A DNA stretch of 27,882 nucleotides from Dissophora ornata (GCA_025201705.1 MU616901.1:1-27882); one strand, 5' to 3'; positions 8,735 through 20,395 are shown, numbered from the stretch's first letter. Numbers and translations: made by a program. The notes: a model not told the origin generated them from the sequence alone.

Positions 8735-10457
8735 CTATTGGCTCTTGGCGGCGGCAGCCTCGCGCTCCCTCTTTCTCAGGGCACGCTTGCGGATATCGAC
8801 CTGAATGTTATAGTTCTGCTTGACCCAGAAGCCACGGCTGAACACATTGTCAATGAGCCAGTTGGCAATAGCGTGGCTGTAGAAGGGGGTGGAGGTGTAA
8901 GGGGTTGAAGCACCTCCCGAGATACCGAGCTGGCCCAGAACAGAGCGGACGTAGGGCTTGGGCATAGGGATCAACATGGAAGCACGACGGATCTTGGACA
9001 TGGCCGATACAACAAAGTAGGTGTTCACATTCTGAACGAGAATGCCTTTGGGGGCCAACTCGGCGCCAATTGCCTGGGACCAGCTCGAGAGGAAAGCTTT
9101 GGAGCCAGAGTACACCGACAAGAAAGGGGTGGGGACGAGGCCGGCAAAGGAGCCAAGGTTGATGATCAAACCGCTCTTGCTGTTGGGTGATGATATCCAG
9201 GCACAAAAGTGAGAAGGGGGTATAGTTAGAGATCTGACTGAAAGGAGCAATTGAGAAGATGAAGCTGGAGGAAGCATTCTGGCACTGCAACATGCAATGC
9301 TATGTGCTGTATCAGCTCACATACCGAGCAACCATCTGGGGAACGACAATCTTGGTCATCTTCATGGCGGCGTTAACATTGACCTCGATGATGTCCTTGA
9401 TGACCTTGTCATCCTCCTGCTCAAAAGGAGTGGGGATTTCGTGGTTGGTTCCAACATTGTTGACTGTTGCATGGATATGGAAGCAGGGGTTTGGGGTACA
9501 GGGAACAGTGCAGCGATAAGAGAAAAATTATTAATTCCATATGCCAGTTTGCCAGTCAAATTGCTCTCCGACCACTTCAGGGACAGTCATCCGGTTGAGC
9601 CATTTACCAAGTACGGTGACCTCAATGGGGTTAAGCAGCTGCTGGAGGGCCTGGTAGTCCGCGTCGGAGCCCTTAGTGAAATCCATGGCGAAGTGCTTGG
9701 TCTCAATATTGTACTTTTGTTCTAAAGCACGCATGTGATCCAAGACCGACGCGAGGGAAAAGATTAAAAAAAAAGTTTTGGGTAAGTGCATGTGCTTGAG
9801 CCAGGATGGTTCGCGACTGATACGTCCGTGTTTTCCTCTTCTTCGGTCCATTACTTACCGAGTTCCTCTGCAATTGCCTTCAGCTTGCTCTCAGTGCGCG
9901 AAACGAGGACAATGTTCAACTTCTTGGACGCCAACTGGAAAGCGAATTCCTTGCCAATACCATCACTGGCTCCAGTGATCACTATTTTATCAAAATCAAT
10001 ACGCCTCACGGGTCAGCATCGAAAAAGAAAAAGATCAACGGAAGGCGATTTAGCAAATCCAGATTGCTCCATACCAGCCCAGCCGCCACGTCCTGCGCCG
10101 TACTTCTTGACCTATGTTGTGCCACCACACGTTATCTTCAGTTAGTAAAAAAAGTAAATTGGCGGCCTTTGGATCTATACGGGACGACACCTGCAAGGGG
10201 ACTGAAAACGAACATTGATTCCTGAACGAAGGAAGACATCGACAAGAACTTTGAGGAAGCCCAAGGTCCTGAAGGCAATAGCGGCAACACCGATGGCACC
10301 GAAGATGGCAACAGCAATGGCGTTGCTGTCAGATTCTATTACATTCTCAAAAATGGAATCAGTTTCTTCTTTGCTCGATTCAAACGGGACACTGAAGTTG
10401 TCGTGGTGAAAGAGGGCCATATCACTCACTCTGCACAAACTGAATGACCTTATCCAT
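8735..10457 (-). CDS. IFA38: Very-long-chain 3-oxoacyl-CoA reductase (IFA38 / HSD17B12 type)
   Basis: Seven exons on the minus strand: 10457-10430, 10335-10214, 10111-10075, 9981-9859, 9721-9608, 9463-9325, 9179-8735; 335 residues (yeast Ifa38 is about 347). The enzyme reduces 3-oxoacyl-CoA with NADPH, the second step of very-long-chain fatty acid elongation at the ER. An N-terminal hydrophobic helix (about residues 15-31) anchors it. The Rossmann motif is TGASDGIG (65-72), followed by NNVG (143-146). The catalytic Ser198 lies in LGSFAG, and Tyr211 and Lys215 in YSGSK. The MSKIRRAS segment typical of this subfamily is present, and the tail is basic. Exon 5 joins after TTTAG at 9722 to give [10 protein letters not shown], as in homologues. 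The gene is head-to-head with the TFIIIC gene, 248 bp apart. Confidence 0.93.
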
Positions 10458-10705
10458 GGCGATGAAATGAAAAATAAGGGTGGAGAGTGGGAGATAGGAA
10501 CAATGAAGGGGGAAAAAAAAAGGCAATCTCAACCCTGGCCCGAGCAATAAAATAATAAAAAACGGTGGGGAAGTTTGCTGAATTATTTCTGATCGGCCGA
10601 AGCACGTCACTTTGGCAGGGGAAAAAAAACGCGCAAACCGTCTCAGTTCTCTTGTGTGCTCTGTTCGTCGGCTTCGCAGGATCAACAAAGTACGATTCTC
10701 GACAC
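10458..10705. promoter_or_regulatory. Shared divergent promoter region
   Basis: These 248 bp separate the start codons of the minus-strand reductase and the plus-strand TFIIIC subunit. The region contains A-tracts on the plus strand (10511-10520, 10622-10629) and a GGCAGGGGAAAA segment. No TATA box is obvious. Both promoters must lie here or in the 5' ends of the genes. Confidence 0.5.
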
Positions 10706-13700
10706 ATGGAAGTAGAATTTGAATCAAGACCCAGTCGGCCAGGATCTCTGATCTGGTCGGAGGACAATATCCTTGCACTTGTCACACCTGCAGTCTTGCA
10801 CATCTTCGTGAGTGGTGATTCGACCTCAGGAGATTCAGAATAAAAAATGCGCGATCAACTTTTGAGCCCTAACGCGACTATTGAACACCACAATCTGTTC
10901 GATAACTAGTCGCCGACGCTCAATGGTGCCCTGGACCCATCAATATCGCAAAAGTTTTCTGTGACGTCCGTCCCAGCCCTGGCTATCGCGGAGGATTCTC
11001 CTCCATGGAAACTCGTCCTAAACGGTGTGTATCCAGCCAGTATGCAGGACATGGAGTACTAAATAGGACAGACGCTGCATCTCCCCTGGACTCTCTACTA
11101 ATAGCCAATTGATACCACATGACCGCTTTACAGTGGCTAGTCTGAGAAATGCTGTGGCGCCTCAGTCCCTGGACTTTTTTCTTGCTGCATGGTCACCAAC
11201 AGGTTGTTCACCTCTGAAAGGGTGAGAATTCTTAATGGCACGGGATTTTTTTTTTGCACTTGGACAGGATATCCAACCGATGCTAACCGTGTCCAACATG
11301 TTTAAATGCAGATGTATGCTGGCGTGCATCACTTCAAGGCACTCTGTTATTGTGTACATTCCAACAACGTCACATGTGAACAGGGAATGGAGGAAGGTAA
11401 AGTCGCTCGCAAGACTAATAACTGTAATTATGTTGCTGGCGATATTCTGTGGACTCAGTCTTGTGTTCCTTGCATATCATTATTACAGTACGTTACTCTG
11501 GACAAGTATATCGCACAACAGTGGGGCGTACAACGGGAAGTAGATTTGAAAACGGCAGACCTCGTTGAGTCGGTATCGTTGGCATGGTCACCAAAGATTT
11601 CTGCGGACAGCATCGGATCATTATTGGCACTCGGAAACAAGTTAGGACATATCACAATCTGGCATGTCACTGATCTGGAAAATATTCAAATCGTTAAATC
11701 ATGGAAAACATCCAGCGATAATTGGATCACGCAATTATCTTGGTCGCCGTGGACGATACAAGGCGACCACTATGTGTCCACGCTGGCTTATGCTACTGCA
11801 GATGGAGCCGTCCACCCATGCAAGGTCAGGTTCAATCTCGACAATCCGCTCCATGGAGTTGAGGCCAATGGCGATATCACCATGCCCCGGCAGACTCTTC
11901 ATCCATGCACTGTGCTCCGTTGGAGCCAAATTGGTATCGAGGTGAGAATATAGAAATCGCGTCGAATGTTCACTGGCACTGATCGCACCTTGTCATACAA
12001 CAAATTCGCTCATGCCCACGATCATAATCGATTATCACGCTAGAACGGATTGAGACCCGCCGTGCTTGCATTTAGCAAAGGAAATAGATTGCATGTTTGG
12101 AAGCCCGAGTCCAACAAAGTTCTCATTTGGCGAGGGCCGATTGCCAAGCCTGTAGCAGACATTGCCTGGGATGCACATGGAACCAGGATCTTCGTGTTCT
12201 TCATGGATGGCAAACACAGCGTGCTGCGCCTTCATAGGGATGAACTCATTGTGGACGATGAGTACGTCGAATTTATAAGCCAGCATATAATAGCACGGTG
12301 TCATATGCAATCAAAAACTAATATCACACAGGAAGATGGCGAGGCGGAGAACACAAATGCCGATGAAGACGGTGCAGAGGATGAGGGTAGCGGCGGCATG
12401 TCTGGCAGTAAACTACAGCTTCACGTTAATTCAGGAGAGCATTCGGCAGTAGCTTTACAGCTTGCAACGGTCTACTAGTATGTCAGTGCACCGTGCCTGT
12501 TTTGGGGTTAGGAGACTCAAGGTCCCAAGTACTAACGCTGTGATTCATGGATGATGTAATAGTGTCAATTCACCGTTTCACATGGAGTTCCAGCGCGAGC
12601 GTTTCCAATCATGCACGCTGGTGCTTTCGAAAACCTACAAGGAGAGCAACGAAGAAATCGAGGAGACTCTGCTGACGCGGTTGGATGCGTTCATTCGCCT
12701 CCCTAACGCGGGCACGTAGGCAATCTTTCTTACTTACTTTTGAAGAGATTCTGACGGACTGGGTGAGTCACTCTAACACTGAATTTCACCTCATTTTCTA
12801 TCAAAAAATAACAGTTTTAACAAGGAACCCAAAGCACCACCTTTGGGATCTGCTACTACTGGTTGGCGAAAATCTGTCAACAGCAACAAACCAAGGCAGC
12901 GGTTCCGAATTCATGGACAAGCTATTGGCGGTCTTGGACGCAAGTATATCAAAGCCCAGGAGTGACATTCAAGATCTAGCGAAGAGGGAGGCCCTTCCAG
13001 GCAGAAACGCATCGCTCGAATCAAAGCTACAGGCTGCCATCTACAGCGAACCAGCAAGTAATGCGGACCGAATCTGCATCTATTTATGGAATCAGCTCCA
13101 GGTAAACACAATGTCCAAGTATCGTTTTTCGTTTGGTCGCAGGACGACAAGATCTAAATAAGTAATTTCTCTCATCAGGACTGCTCAATACCGGCTGATG
13201 TGAGAGAGCTACTCGGACACCGGGCTGTAGCTGCCGAGGCTCGATTAAGGGAACATTACTTGCGGAGTATTCTGGGGCTTTTCGTCGAGACATCTACCGC
13301 GAGCCCAAGGGGGCAGTCAGGCGGTGCTCCGGATGAGCTGCAAGGTAAGAACGAAAATGTCGCAGTGCCAACCAGTCTCCAACGCATGTGGCGGCGGAAT
13401 AGTACAGGTGCTGACAGCATTCGTTTTGATCCACGATTGCTTTAGAGTGCGACCAGACTTTATTTTTACTACTTTGCGACAGCATTCTTCTGTTTCACAA
13501 CGAAAACAAAGAATTAGTGGCGCTCGTCGAGAAAACATACGGGATTTTACGCAAGCAGCTTCAGGACCGGTGCGATATCAAGGAGCAGATGGATATGTTG
13601 CATCGTGTCAAGCGGGGCTCTACCACTCCTTCAGATGGAACTTTCAGTTCAGGACGCGAAAGCTGCCCCGCATGTAATGGCGAGATCAAGTTGGAGAATG

Positions 13701-13975
13701 AGTACAACGCCACCTGCGCGAATAGCCATTCTTGGCAGCGCTGCTCTGTCTCGCTGTTATTGATTGCGGACTTCCACCCCCGGACGTGTTTGGGCTGCCG
13801 TCGGAAGACGCGAATGGCCCAAGACCAAAAACCCGGAGAAATCTTCCGACCGGGCTCGAAGGAGAGTATATCGTGGTTAGAGATGTCCCTCCGGACAAGT
13901 TGCGTGTGCTGTTTCTGTGGTGAACGCTACTTTACCGCACTGCGTCGACGGGCGACAAGGATTGCAGATCCATAG
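10706..13975 (+). CDS. TFIIIC 90-kDa-type subunit (GTF3C4-like): N-terminal propeller, C-terminal zinc domain
   Basis: Eleven exons: 10706-10807, 10910-11024, 11134-11221, 11312-11396, 11489-11941, 12044-12477, 12563-12679, 12746-12762, 12815-13101, 13179-13344, 13446-13975; about 797 residues. The N-terminal half has WD/propeller-like repeats (SLIWSEDNILALVTP, FFLAAWSPTGCSPL, SVSLAWSPKIS, DIAWDAHGTRIFVFFMDG). The C-terminus is the TFIIIC zinc-finger domain: CPACNGEI, then ATCANSHSWQRCSVSLL, then CLGCRR and CCFCGERYF. The family is part of the RNA polymerase III initiation factor that binds tRNA-gene B boxes. The join at exons 7-8 is uncertain. Donors at 12680, 12689 or 12716 all keep the frame (introns of 66, 57 or 30 nt), and exon 8 is only 17 nt. 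The start at 10706 is the first ATG that leads into the conserved N-terminus. Confidence 0.85.
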
Positions 13976-14020
13976 CTTGCTGTGCCAGTCACGCCCGATC
14001 TGCATTGTTTGTTTTTTGCC

Positions 14021-14026
14021 AATAAA
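14021..14026 (+). terminator. Polyadenylation signal of the TFIIIC gene
   Basis: AATAAA is followed directly by an A-run, 46 bp after the stop codon of the TFIIIC-type gene and 112 bp before the TRM2 start codon. It marks a very short intergenic space on the same strand. Confidence 0.45.
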
Positions 14027-14137
14027 AAAAAAAAAAAGGTGTCCGAGCAAAGTCTGTCTGTATTCAAGCATTTTTATTTTACTGCTCTTCGCCTCTTATT
14101 GGTCATTGCATCGGATCTGTTCTTTCCTGCCACCTTC

Positions 14138-16167
14138 ATGCTGCGCCAGTTAAGCCGATCCTTCATTCCAACCCTACGCTCCATCAGAACACATCCCATT
14201 TTCTCATTCATACCCATGTCTGAATCAACAACACCTGCTCCCGTCGTAGCCGAAGCCACGGCTCCCGCCGTCAACGCTGCTCAGGAGAATGTCTCCAACA
14301 CGACAGGTGCTGCTGCTGCTACTGCCGCTACTGCACCTAGCAAAAAGGGATCAAAGAAAGTCAAGAAGATGACCAAGAAGGACATTGACGAGGTTTTGAT
14401 GCACGACATCGTCGAGTTGAGGGGCCATAATCACTGGGACTGGGACCCAAAGACTCCACCACCCTTCCAAAACTTTGAAGAGCTTGAGGTGACGATCGGC
14501 AGTCTAGCACAGTCGGGTGAGGGGTTGGGTCTCCTGCCGGATCGCGGCGAGGGTTGGGTGCTTGTCGTCCCATTTGTGGTGCCAGGAGAGAAGGTCAAGG
14601 CTAGGGTCTATCGACACAATTGGTACGTGTCTGTATTGTAACTGCGCGGATCACAGATAAATTGACCGATCTAGTGTGCTCAAGATATTGACCGCCGCAT
14701 TTTGTTGTACTGCATGGATTGTAATTGCAGGGGCTATTCGCATGCAGACCTAGTCGAGGTCATTCAGCCTGCAGAGAACAGGATTGCAAAGGAGGATATT
14801 TTGTGCAAGTACTTTGGAACGTGCGCAGGATGTCAGCTTCAGCACATTTCGTATGCGGATCAGATGAAGTTCAAGCGCCAAGTCGTCGAGAATGCGTTCA
14901 AGAATTATGCCGGTATGACTTTATCAACAAATGTTCGTCGTGCACTTTACCTTGATCTGTATGGGATCTGATTTTTTTTTTCCGTGTCGCTGTTTTGCGT
15001 AGGCAACTACTTTGCTACACTCCCACCTGTCGACCCCGTTTCGCAGTCGCCACTTCAGTCTCAGTACCGCACTAAAATCACGCCTCACTTTGAGGCGCCA
15101 AATCCTAAACACCGAGCGGCAGGAACAGCAACAGGGCCGGTGCCGATCGGATTCCTGCAGGCTGGGAAGCGCAGGGTCGTTGATATCGAGGAATGCCCAA
15201 TCGCAACCCCCATTCTCAACGATGGCATGAAAAAAATGAGAGCAGAGGTGCAACAGTAAGCAACGAGCTGTCCATCAGTGTCTCTGGGGCACATGGGAGA
15301 GAGAGAGGGACCTTTATCAGATCTGACAGACTTTTTGTAACTTAATTGCTAACCCCCAATAGAAACATTGCTTCCTACAAGAAGGGAGCTACGATGTTGC
15401 TTCGTGAAAGTAACCCCATTATTCCTGGAACAGAATCAGAGGATCCACCAAAGACAGAAAAGATCTGCGTCACAGACCACAAGGCAAACATCACCGAGTG
15501 GGTTGGAAAGTTCCGCTTTGACTACCCCGCAGGATCGTTCTTCCAGAACAACAACGCCATCCTGCCCTCTCTGATCGGATATGTCAAGCAGCAGCTCCAC
15601 CTCCCTCTGTCGTCGTCAACTACATCATCAGCCCCATCAACATCAACATCAGAGTCAGCGTCAGCAACGGCGGCATCATCTACCGGTCTCAACCACCAGA
15701 TCCAGTACCTCGTCGACGCTTACTGCGGCTCAGGACTCTTTGGTATCACCTGCCACGAAGGCTTTAAGAAAGTCCTCGGTGTCGAGATCTCTGCTGCCTC
15801 CATCTCTTGCGCCACCAACAACCTGGTTCTGAACAAACTCTCGACTGAGACCACTGCCTTCCATTTGGACGACGCTGACAAGATCTTTGCCCACATCGAT
15901 TTCCCTTCGTCAGAGACGGCGTTGATCATCGACCCGCCCCGAAAGGGTTGTTCTGAAGAATTCCTTGACCAAATGGTCGATTTCTTGCCAGCCCGTGTTG
16001 TCTATGTGAGCTGTAATGTCCAGACCCAGGCAAGGGACCTTCAGGGCCTGCTGGATAGGTGTTCTGCCAAGGGCCTTCCTGGCTACAAGGTTGAGGCCAT
16101 TCGCGGATTCGATCTGTTCCCTCAAACAAGACACGTCGAGGGTGTCATGACCCTGACTCGTCTGTGA
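14138..16167 (+). CDS. TRM2: tRNA (uracil-5-)-methyltransferase TRM2 (m5U54), RumA family
   Basis: Exons 14138-14622, 14731-14912, 15003-15255, 15363-16167; 574 residues (yeast Trm2 is 639). It methylates U54 of the tRNA T-loop with S-adenosylmethionine. A TRAM-like beta region (about 120-170) is followed by the Cys cluster C187-x5-C193-x2-C196 with C287, the arrangement that holds the 4Fe-4S cluster in bacterial RumA. Further on are DAYCGSGLFG (SAM site, from 425), DPPRKGC (497-503), the catalytic Cys524 in YVSCN and the general base Glu566 in RHVEG. A Ser/Thr-rich insert lies just before the SAM motif. The first Met opens an Arg-rich, amphipathic stretch (MLRQLSRSFIPTLRSIR). A second in-frame Met at 14216 opens an acidic, Ala/Pro-rich start, suggesting mitochondrial and nuclear/cytosolic forms. 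Confidence 0.95.
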
Positions 16168-16189
16168 AAGGCGAGAGAACTTCAAGTAT

Positions 16190-16195
16190 AATAAA
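16190..16195 (+). terminator. Polyadenylation signal of TRM2
   Basis: AATAAA lies 22 bp after the TRM2 stop. The convergent gene on the other strand stops at 16321, leaving about 150 bp for both 3' ends. Confidence 0.45.
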
Positions 16196-16320
16196 AGAGA
16201 ATATTCTGTTGAATGATATTTTGATGTTTAATTATTTGCAAAAAGTCGAGTCGCTACAGACGACTGCGACGATGATAGGAATCAGATGAAGAAAGTATCA
16301 AGCAAACCAAAAATATGGTA

Positions 16321-18308
16321 TTACTCCTGCTTTGTTTCCTGGATTAGCTCCGGTTGTTGCTGTTCTTGCCCCTGTTGCTGCTGCTCCAGTAATTGCTGTT
16401 GCTCCAAAAGTTGCTGCTGCTGCTGATCATTCTCCTTCATAAACGCCCTGACCTGTTGCACAACAGCATCTCCGCCGTTATCTGTCAAGGACGCCACATT
16501 CGATACGGCCCTCAGGCTCTCCTGAAGATGTCGCAACTCCTCATCACTACCATCCAACACCCTCTGAACAATGCTTGACGAAAGGGACTCCGACATCGGC
16601 ACCGAGATTGCAATCGAGCCTCCCAACAGACCGGTCCCCACCTGATGGGACTGCGCAGTTAGCGACTGAAGCGCCGCCGCGTTGGAAGCTAGGAGCAGCT
16701 GAACTCGCTCATGCTGTTCCCGTTCCTCCTGTGTTGGCTGAGGCTGCTGCGCTGGCGACCCCTGGATGCTTATAAGTTGGCTCTGAAGATCGTTTTGCTC
16801 ACTACTGCTGCCGGCATTAGTGCTAGTACCGGTGGCGCCATTGACGATAGACTGTGCAATCAATGATGGATCCGCTACACCTGCGCTAGTACTCACACCC
16901 GCAGCAGCTGTGGCCGCAGCCGCTGCAGCCGCTACTGCTGCGGCATTGTCCGAAACACCTTTGCTTCCGTTCTGACTTCCGTCCTGATCCACATTCTTCT
17001 TATAGTAATGGCTCCAATATCGCACCTGAGCCTGAGTGATCCCCAATCCAGGGTTGTTTTCGAGCAGGGTGTCATATAGCTGGCGGGGCGCCATTCCCAA
17101 GTTCTCCTTCACAAATGCGCGGACATGGTCAGGGCACTTGCGGTTGTCGTACTTGGCGTGCTTCTTATGACCATAGACCACTCGAACATGGTTCATCTCG
17201 TGGTAAAACGTCATCGTCAGATTGCCCTTGCAAGGAAAATACGCCTTGGTCGAGGGTCGGTTTCGCTTTCTGCTCTGGGTTTTAGGTGCAGGAGGTGCTC
17301 GGCGATCCTCTCGTTGTGAACATCCATAAATCTTGAGTCTTGTCTTTGACTGCGTTTCGTCGTTTGTTCTCGAATGACTTTAAGATAAACAGAGTCGTTT
17401 CGTAAGTTATGATGCCCAATCCTGAGTGAAATACTAACATGTCCTCTGATAAGAACTTACGAAAACCAATATCCAGTCGACTCATAGACTTGAGCTGCAA
17501 TTTGCGCTCCTCGGGCTTTCAACGACTCCTGGTCCATCTCAACAGACCCTTCAAGACGAACCATAACATCCAGACTTGATTCTTCCTGAGTCTCCTCGAG
17601 CTCCTTCAACTTCGCTCCAAACTCTTCCATGGATATCGTGGGCTTTGTCGGAACCGTCGGAGGCTTGGTCACCTTCTTCGAGTTGATCCTCGACTTTTGA
17701 CGACACGCATTGCAAGACTTGAAAATGCGGTTTGTGTTCGGGCAGGTGTAGTGATCGACGGACAGGTTGCGACAGCAGCCCAAACAAAAGATGTCATCAG
17801 GGTTGAAGCGCTTTGTGGAGACGAACGTTCGAGTTGTCGATGTAGAGGGCGAGGAGGACGAAGAGGACAATGTTGCTGAGGAGGTCGAGGATTTCGCACT
17901 AGTTCCTGCAGTTGAAGTCGAGGCGACTTGGGTAGTAGCTGAAGTGTTAGCTGAAGCAGTGGCTGTTGCTATTGCTGTAGTACTAGCGGGGACTGACGTT
18001 GTGAGTGCTGGAGTCGAGGCCAAGGCATGCACTGCTGCGATAGGCGACGCCGTAAGTGTTGAAGCAGGGGTCGAGACTGGGACCGAGGCAGGGAGAGAAG
18101 TAACTGCAGCGGCGGCGGCAGCGGCGGCAACGGCCTCGGTTGCCTGCTGGTGAGTGAGGGCAGCCTGGATAAGGGCCTGGACAGCCGGGTCGGTGGATTC
18201 GAGAACCAAGGCAATGGGGGGTGCGTCGACGAGAGAGGTGACGACAGACGCTGCTGAGGCCGCGGAGGAGGCTGTGGAGAGGGAGGGATCAGAAGTTGGC
18301 GGCAGCAT
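16321..18308 (-). CDS. Putative transposase-derived zinc-binding regulator (MULE/FLYWCH/GCM-like domain), Q-rich
   Basis: Exon 1 18308-17461, intron 17460-17378, exon 2 17377-16321; 634 residues. Residues 1-165 are Ala/Ser/Thr-rich. A five-Cys zinc ribbon follows (C175-x2-C178 ... C189 ... C199-x2-C202; CLGCCRNL, FKSCNACR). The splice joins YESTGYWF to SHSRTNDE and opens a second domain. In it IYGCSQRED (C302), YFPCKGNL (C332) and YGHKKHAKY (H353, H356) form a C-x29-C-x20-H-x2-H pattern, as in the DNA-binding heads of MULE transposases and WRKY/GCM/FLYWCH proteins. A helical segment (VRAFVKEN, MAPRQLYDTLLEN, ITQAQVRYWSHYYKK) follows. The C-terminus is Ala-, then Gln-rich. There is no DDE catalytic domain, so it looks like a host regulator rather than a transposase. 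The function is inferred. Confidence 0.7.
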
Positions 18309-18555
18309 GATGGCTGATCTGCGCAAGAAATGCGTTCAATGAATGAATGGGATCGTCGATCCTGCGAGAGGTGCGGAAGGAAGACAAGAGGATGCAAAAG
18401 CAGCGGACGAAGAAAAGACGAAAAAAAAATCTTCCGGCTTGGCTGGAGAAAACACATTCAAAGCAACAGTCACAGAGGGCTACACGTTTCTTCATTTGTG
18501 AGTTTGCCACTAAAAAAAAGCTGGGTTGGACTAACAAAGCAAAGTCGCAGACAGG

Positions 18556-20395
18556 TTAAGAGATGAACACTTTCTTCATCTGAGTGCTGTCAAATACCGC
18601 GCCTGTCCTCGGGCACGTAATCTTGCCGTCGTTGAGGCTCGCTATCTCAGTCAGGGCCTATCCATATCAACATAGAGGAAAGAACGCGGACATGTCAATC
18701 CAAAACTTTGTCCTGGTGTTAGTCTTCACAAGAACAGAGAGCTGCGTAGTCTTACGTTGTAGGAGTAGACGTATCCGTTAGGGAGCGCCATCGGCAAGTT
18801 GTCCTCGTTCATGATCTGTCCACTGATTCTGCACACGATCGAAGAGTTGAAGTGATGGCTCAGCGGCAAATCCGTTGCAAGTGCGCCTAGTGTCTCTGGG
18901 TCGCACACAGGGCAGTTGATGTTCCGATGCTCAGGCCGATAGCACATCGGCGTCTTCAACGCAGAGAGACCCGCCTGCAGCGTGACATTCAGCAATGGCT
19001 CTGGCGTAAAGAACTGGAGCGCAAAGTTGTTGGACCGGAACTGTGCGATAAGGTCATTCCATCGCGACTTGTCGTACAGCCGCTGACGAATTATCATTAC
19101 ACCGTAGAGCGCGGGATGTTAGTTGAATACTCGAATTTCCGCGACTTTTGATGGCCTCAGATAAACACACCTTGTAAGGATGACACTTTGTCTCTGGTGG
19201 AAAGGCGAGCAAGCCCATCACATGGCTGATCTCCTTCATGTGCGTCTCCTGCCAAGGTGTGAGGTATTTCTTGGCATAACCGATCGCCTCTTGCGACCGC
19301 CGCTCTCGTGCAAGTTCAATGAACTCTTGCTCTCGCAAACTAAATTCCAGTGTGCTCTACATTAGCCATGACAAGGATTAATACACAAGATCTGGAATTC
19401 TCACGAAACTTGCCAAAGATGATATAGAGAACGGCTTGCCAACCTTAATTTTTTTCAGACTGGAGTTGTTCTCCTTGCACCACTGCAAGCACTCGGCACA
19501 GCTCTGGCGCTGAAGGGCCTGTTCGACTTTGGCTGACTGCGCAAACAACTCAATGTCCACCAGATCCTATTGCATAATTTAAAAGGTGGGGTATGGTGTG
19601 GGATATCAGACGCTGCGCGCACTCAGGAAACCCTCAAGCAGACACACAAGTCAAGTCTTCTTTCGCGTACTTCGATATGTTCGCTTTTGGCTAGAAGCGA
19701 CGCTGTCTCTCTGAAGCCATCTCGTAACATATAGTCTATCACGATACGGTTCAAGCGCACCCTGCTCCATCGCGCGAAATCATCAGAGTCTAGTGTCTGG
19801 ACTGCTGTGAGGTCTTGCAAATGTTGTAGTCGGACCTTTGTCCGTTGCGAGTATAGAGCTTCATCGGCTCGTGTATCTTTAAGCTATGTACATGGAAACA
19901 AGGCGTGGAGGGTTGAAGACGCGTCAGCAGGAATATCTATAAAAACTATATATCCTAGTGTCATTACGACCCCTTGCAATGAAGTACATGGGAAGGTCAC
20001 TTACTTTTCGCTTTAGGGTGCTGAGGCGATTAACAATGGCTTCGAGCGCAGCTTCAACCTGCTTGGGATCCAAATTGCCCTGGACTGACTTTTTGGATAT
20101 CTCCGAGACCTTGTCCGTCAAGTTAGCAATCTCCTTCTCGATGTGCTTTTGTGAGGTCCTGAGTGAGGATCTAAACTTTTCTACTGGTATCTAGAAAACA
20201 CGAGGGAGGACGTAAGCGTATCAGGCCATGGTGTACATTCGATTAATATGGCGATATGAGAGAGAGGTCTGTGGGCGTAGTTCAAAAAAACTGCCCAGTC
20301 GGTGTCTGCTCCATTCCGCTTCGTTTAGTCTGCTGACTAACCTTGACAAATGGATGCTCCAATGAGAGCAGCTGCTCATGGTTTATTTTATTCAT
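18556..20395 (-). CDS. FYV10: GID/CTLH E3 ubiquitin ligase subunit MAEA (Fyv10/Gid9)
   Basis: Seven exons: 20395-20342, 20190-20005, 19883-19671, 19566-19444, 19356-19171, 19082-18756, 18657-18556; 396 residues, about the same as human MAEA. This is one of the two RING-like subunits of the GID/CTLH complex, which in yeast degrades gluconeogenic enzymes through N-degrons. An N-terminal coiled coil (about 30-110) is followed by a LisH segment (about 121-151; IVIDYMLRDGFRETA). The CTLH and CRA regions come next (about 152-300; LQWCKENNSSLKKIK, SLREQEFIELARERR). The C-terminal degenerate RING has CRISG (C338), LPNGYVYS and CPRTGAVF (C378). All introns are phase 0, and the intron after exon 4 has a weak GTTGGC donor. 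The COG4 stop lies 128 bp upstream on the same strand. Confidence 0.95.

Noticed and set aside
12262..12331. Intron-like segment (GTACGT ... CTAAT ... CACAG) inside exon 6 of the TFIIIC gene
   Set aside because: Removing its 70 nt shifts the frame into a stop before the exon end. An alternative in-frame intron 12251-12331 (81 nt) has a poor GTGGAC donor. It is kept as exon, with doubt.
17767..18153. 128-codon plus-strand frame, acidic and Val/Ala-rich
   Set aside because: It is antisense to the Ala/Ser/Thr-rich first exon of the zinc regulator, whose Cys pattern and splice continuity support the minus strand.
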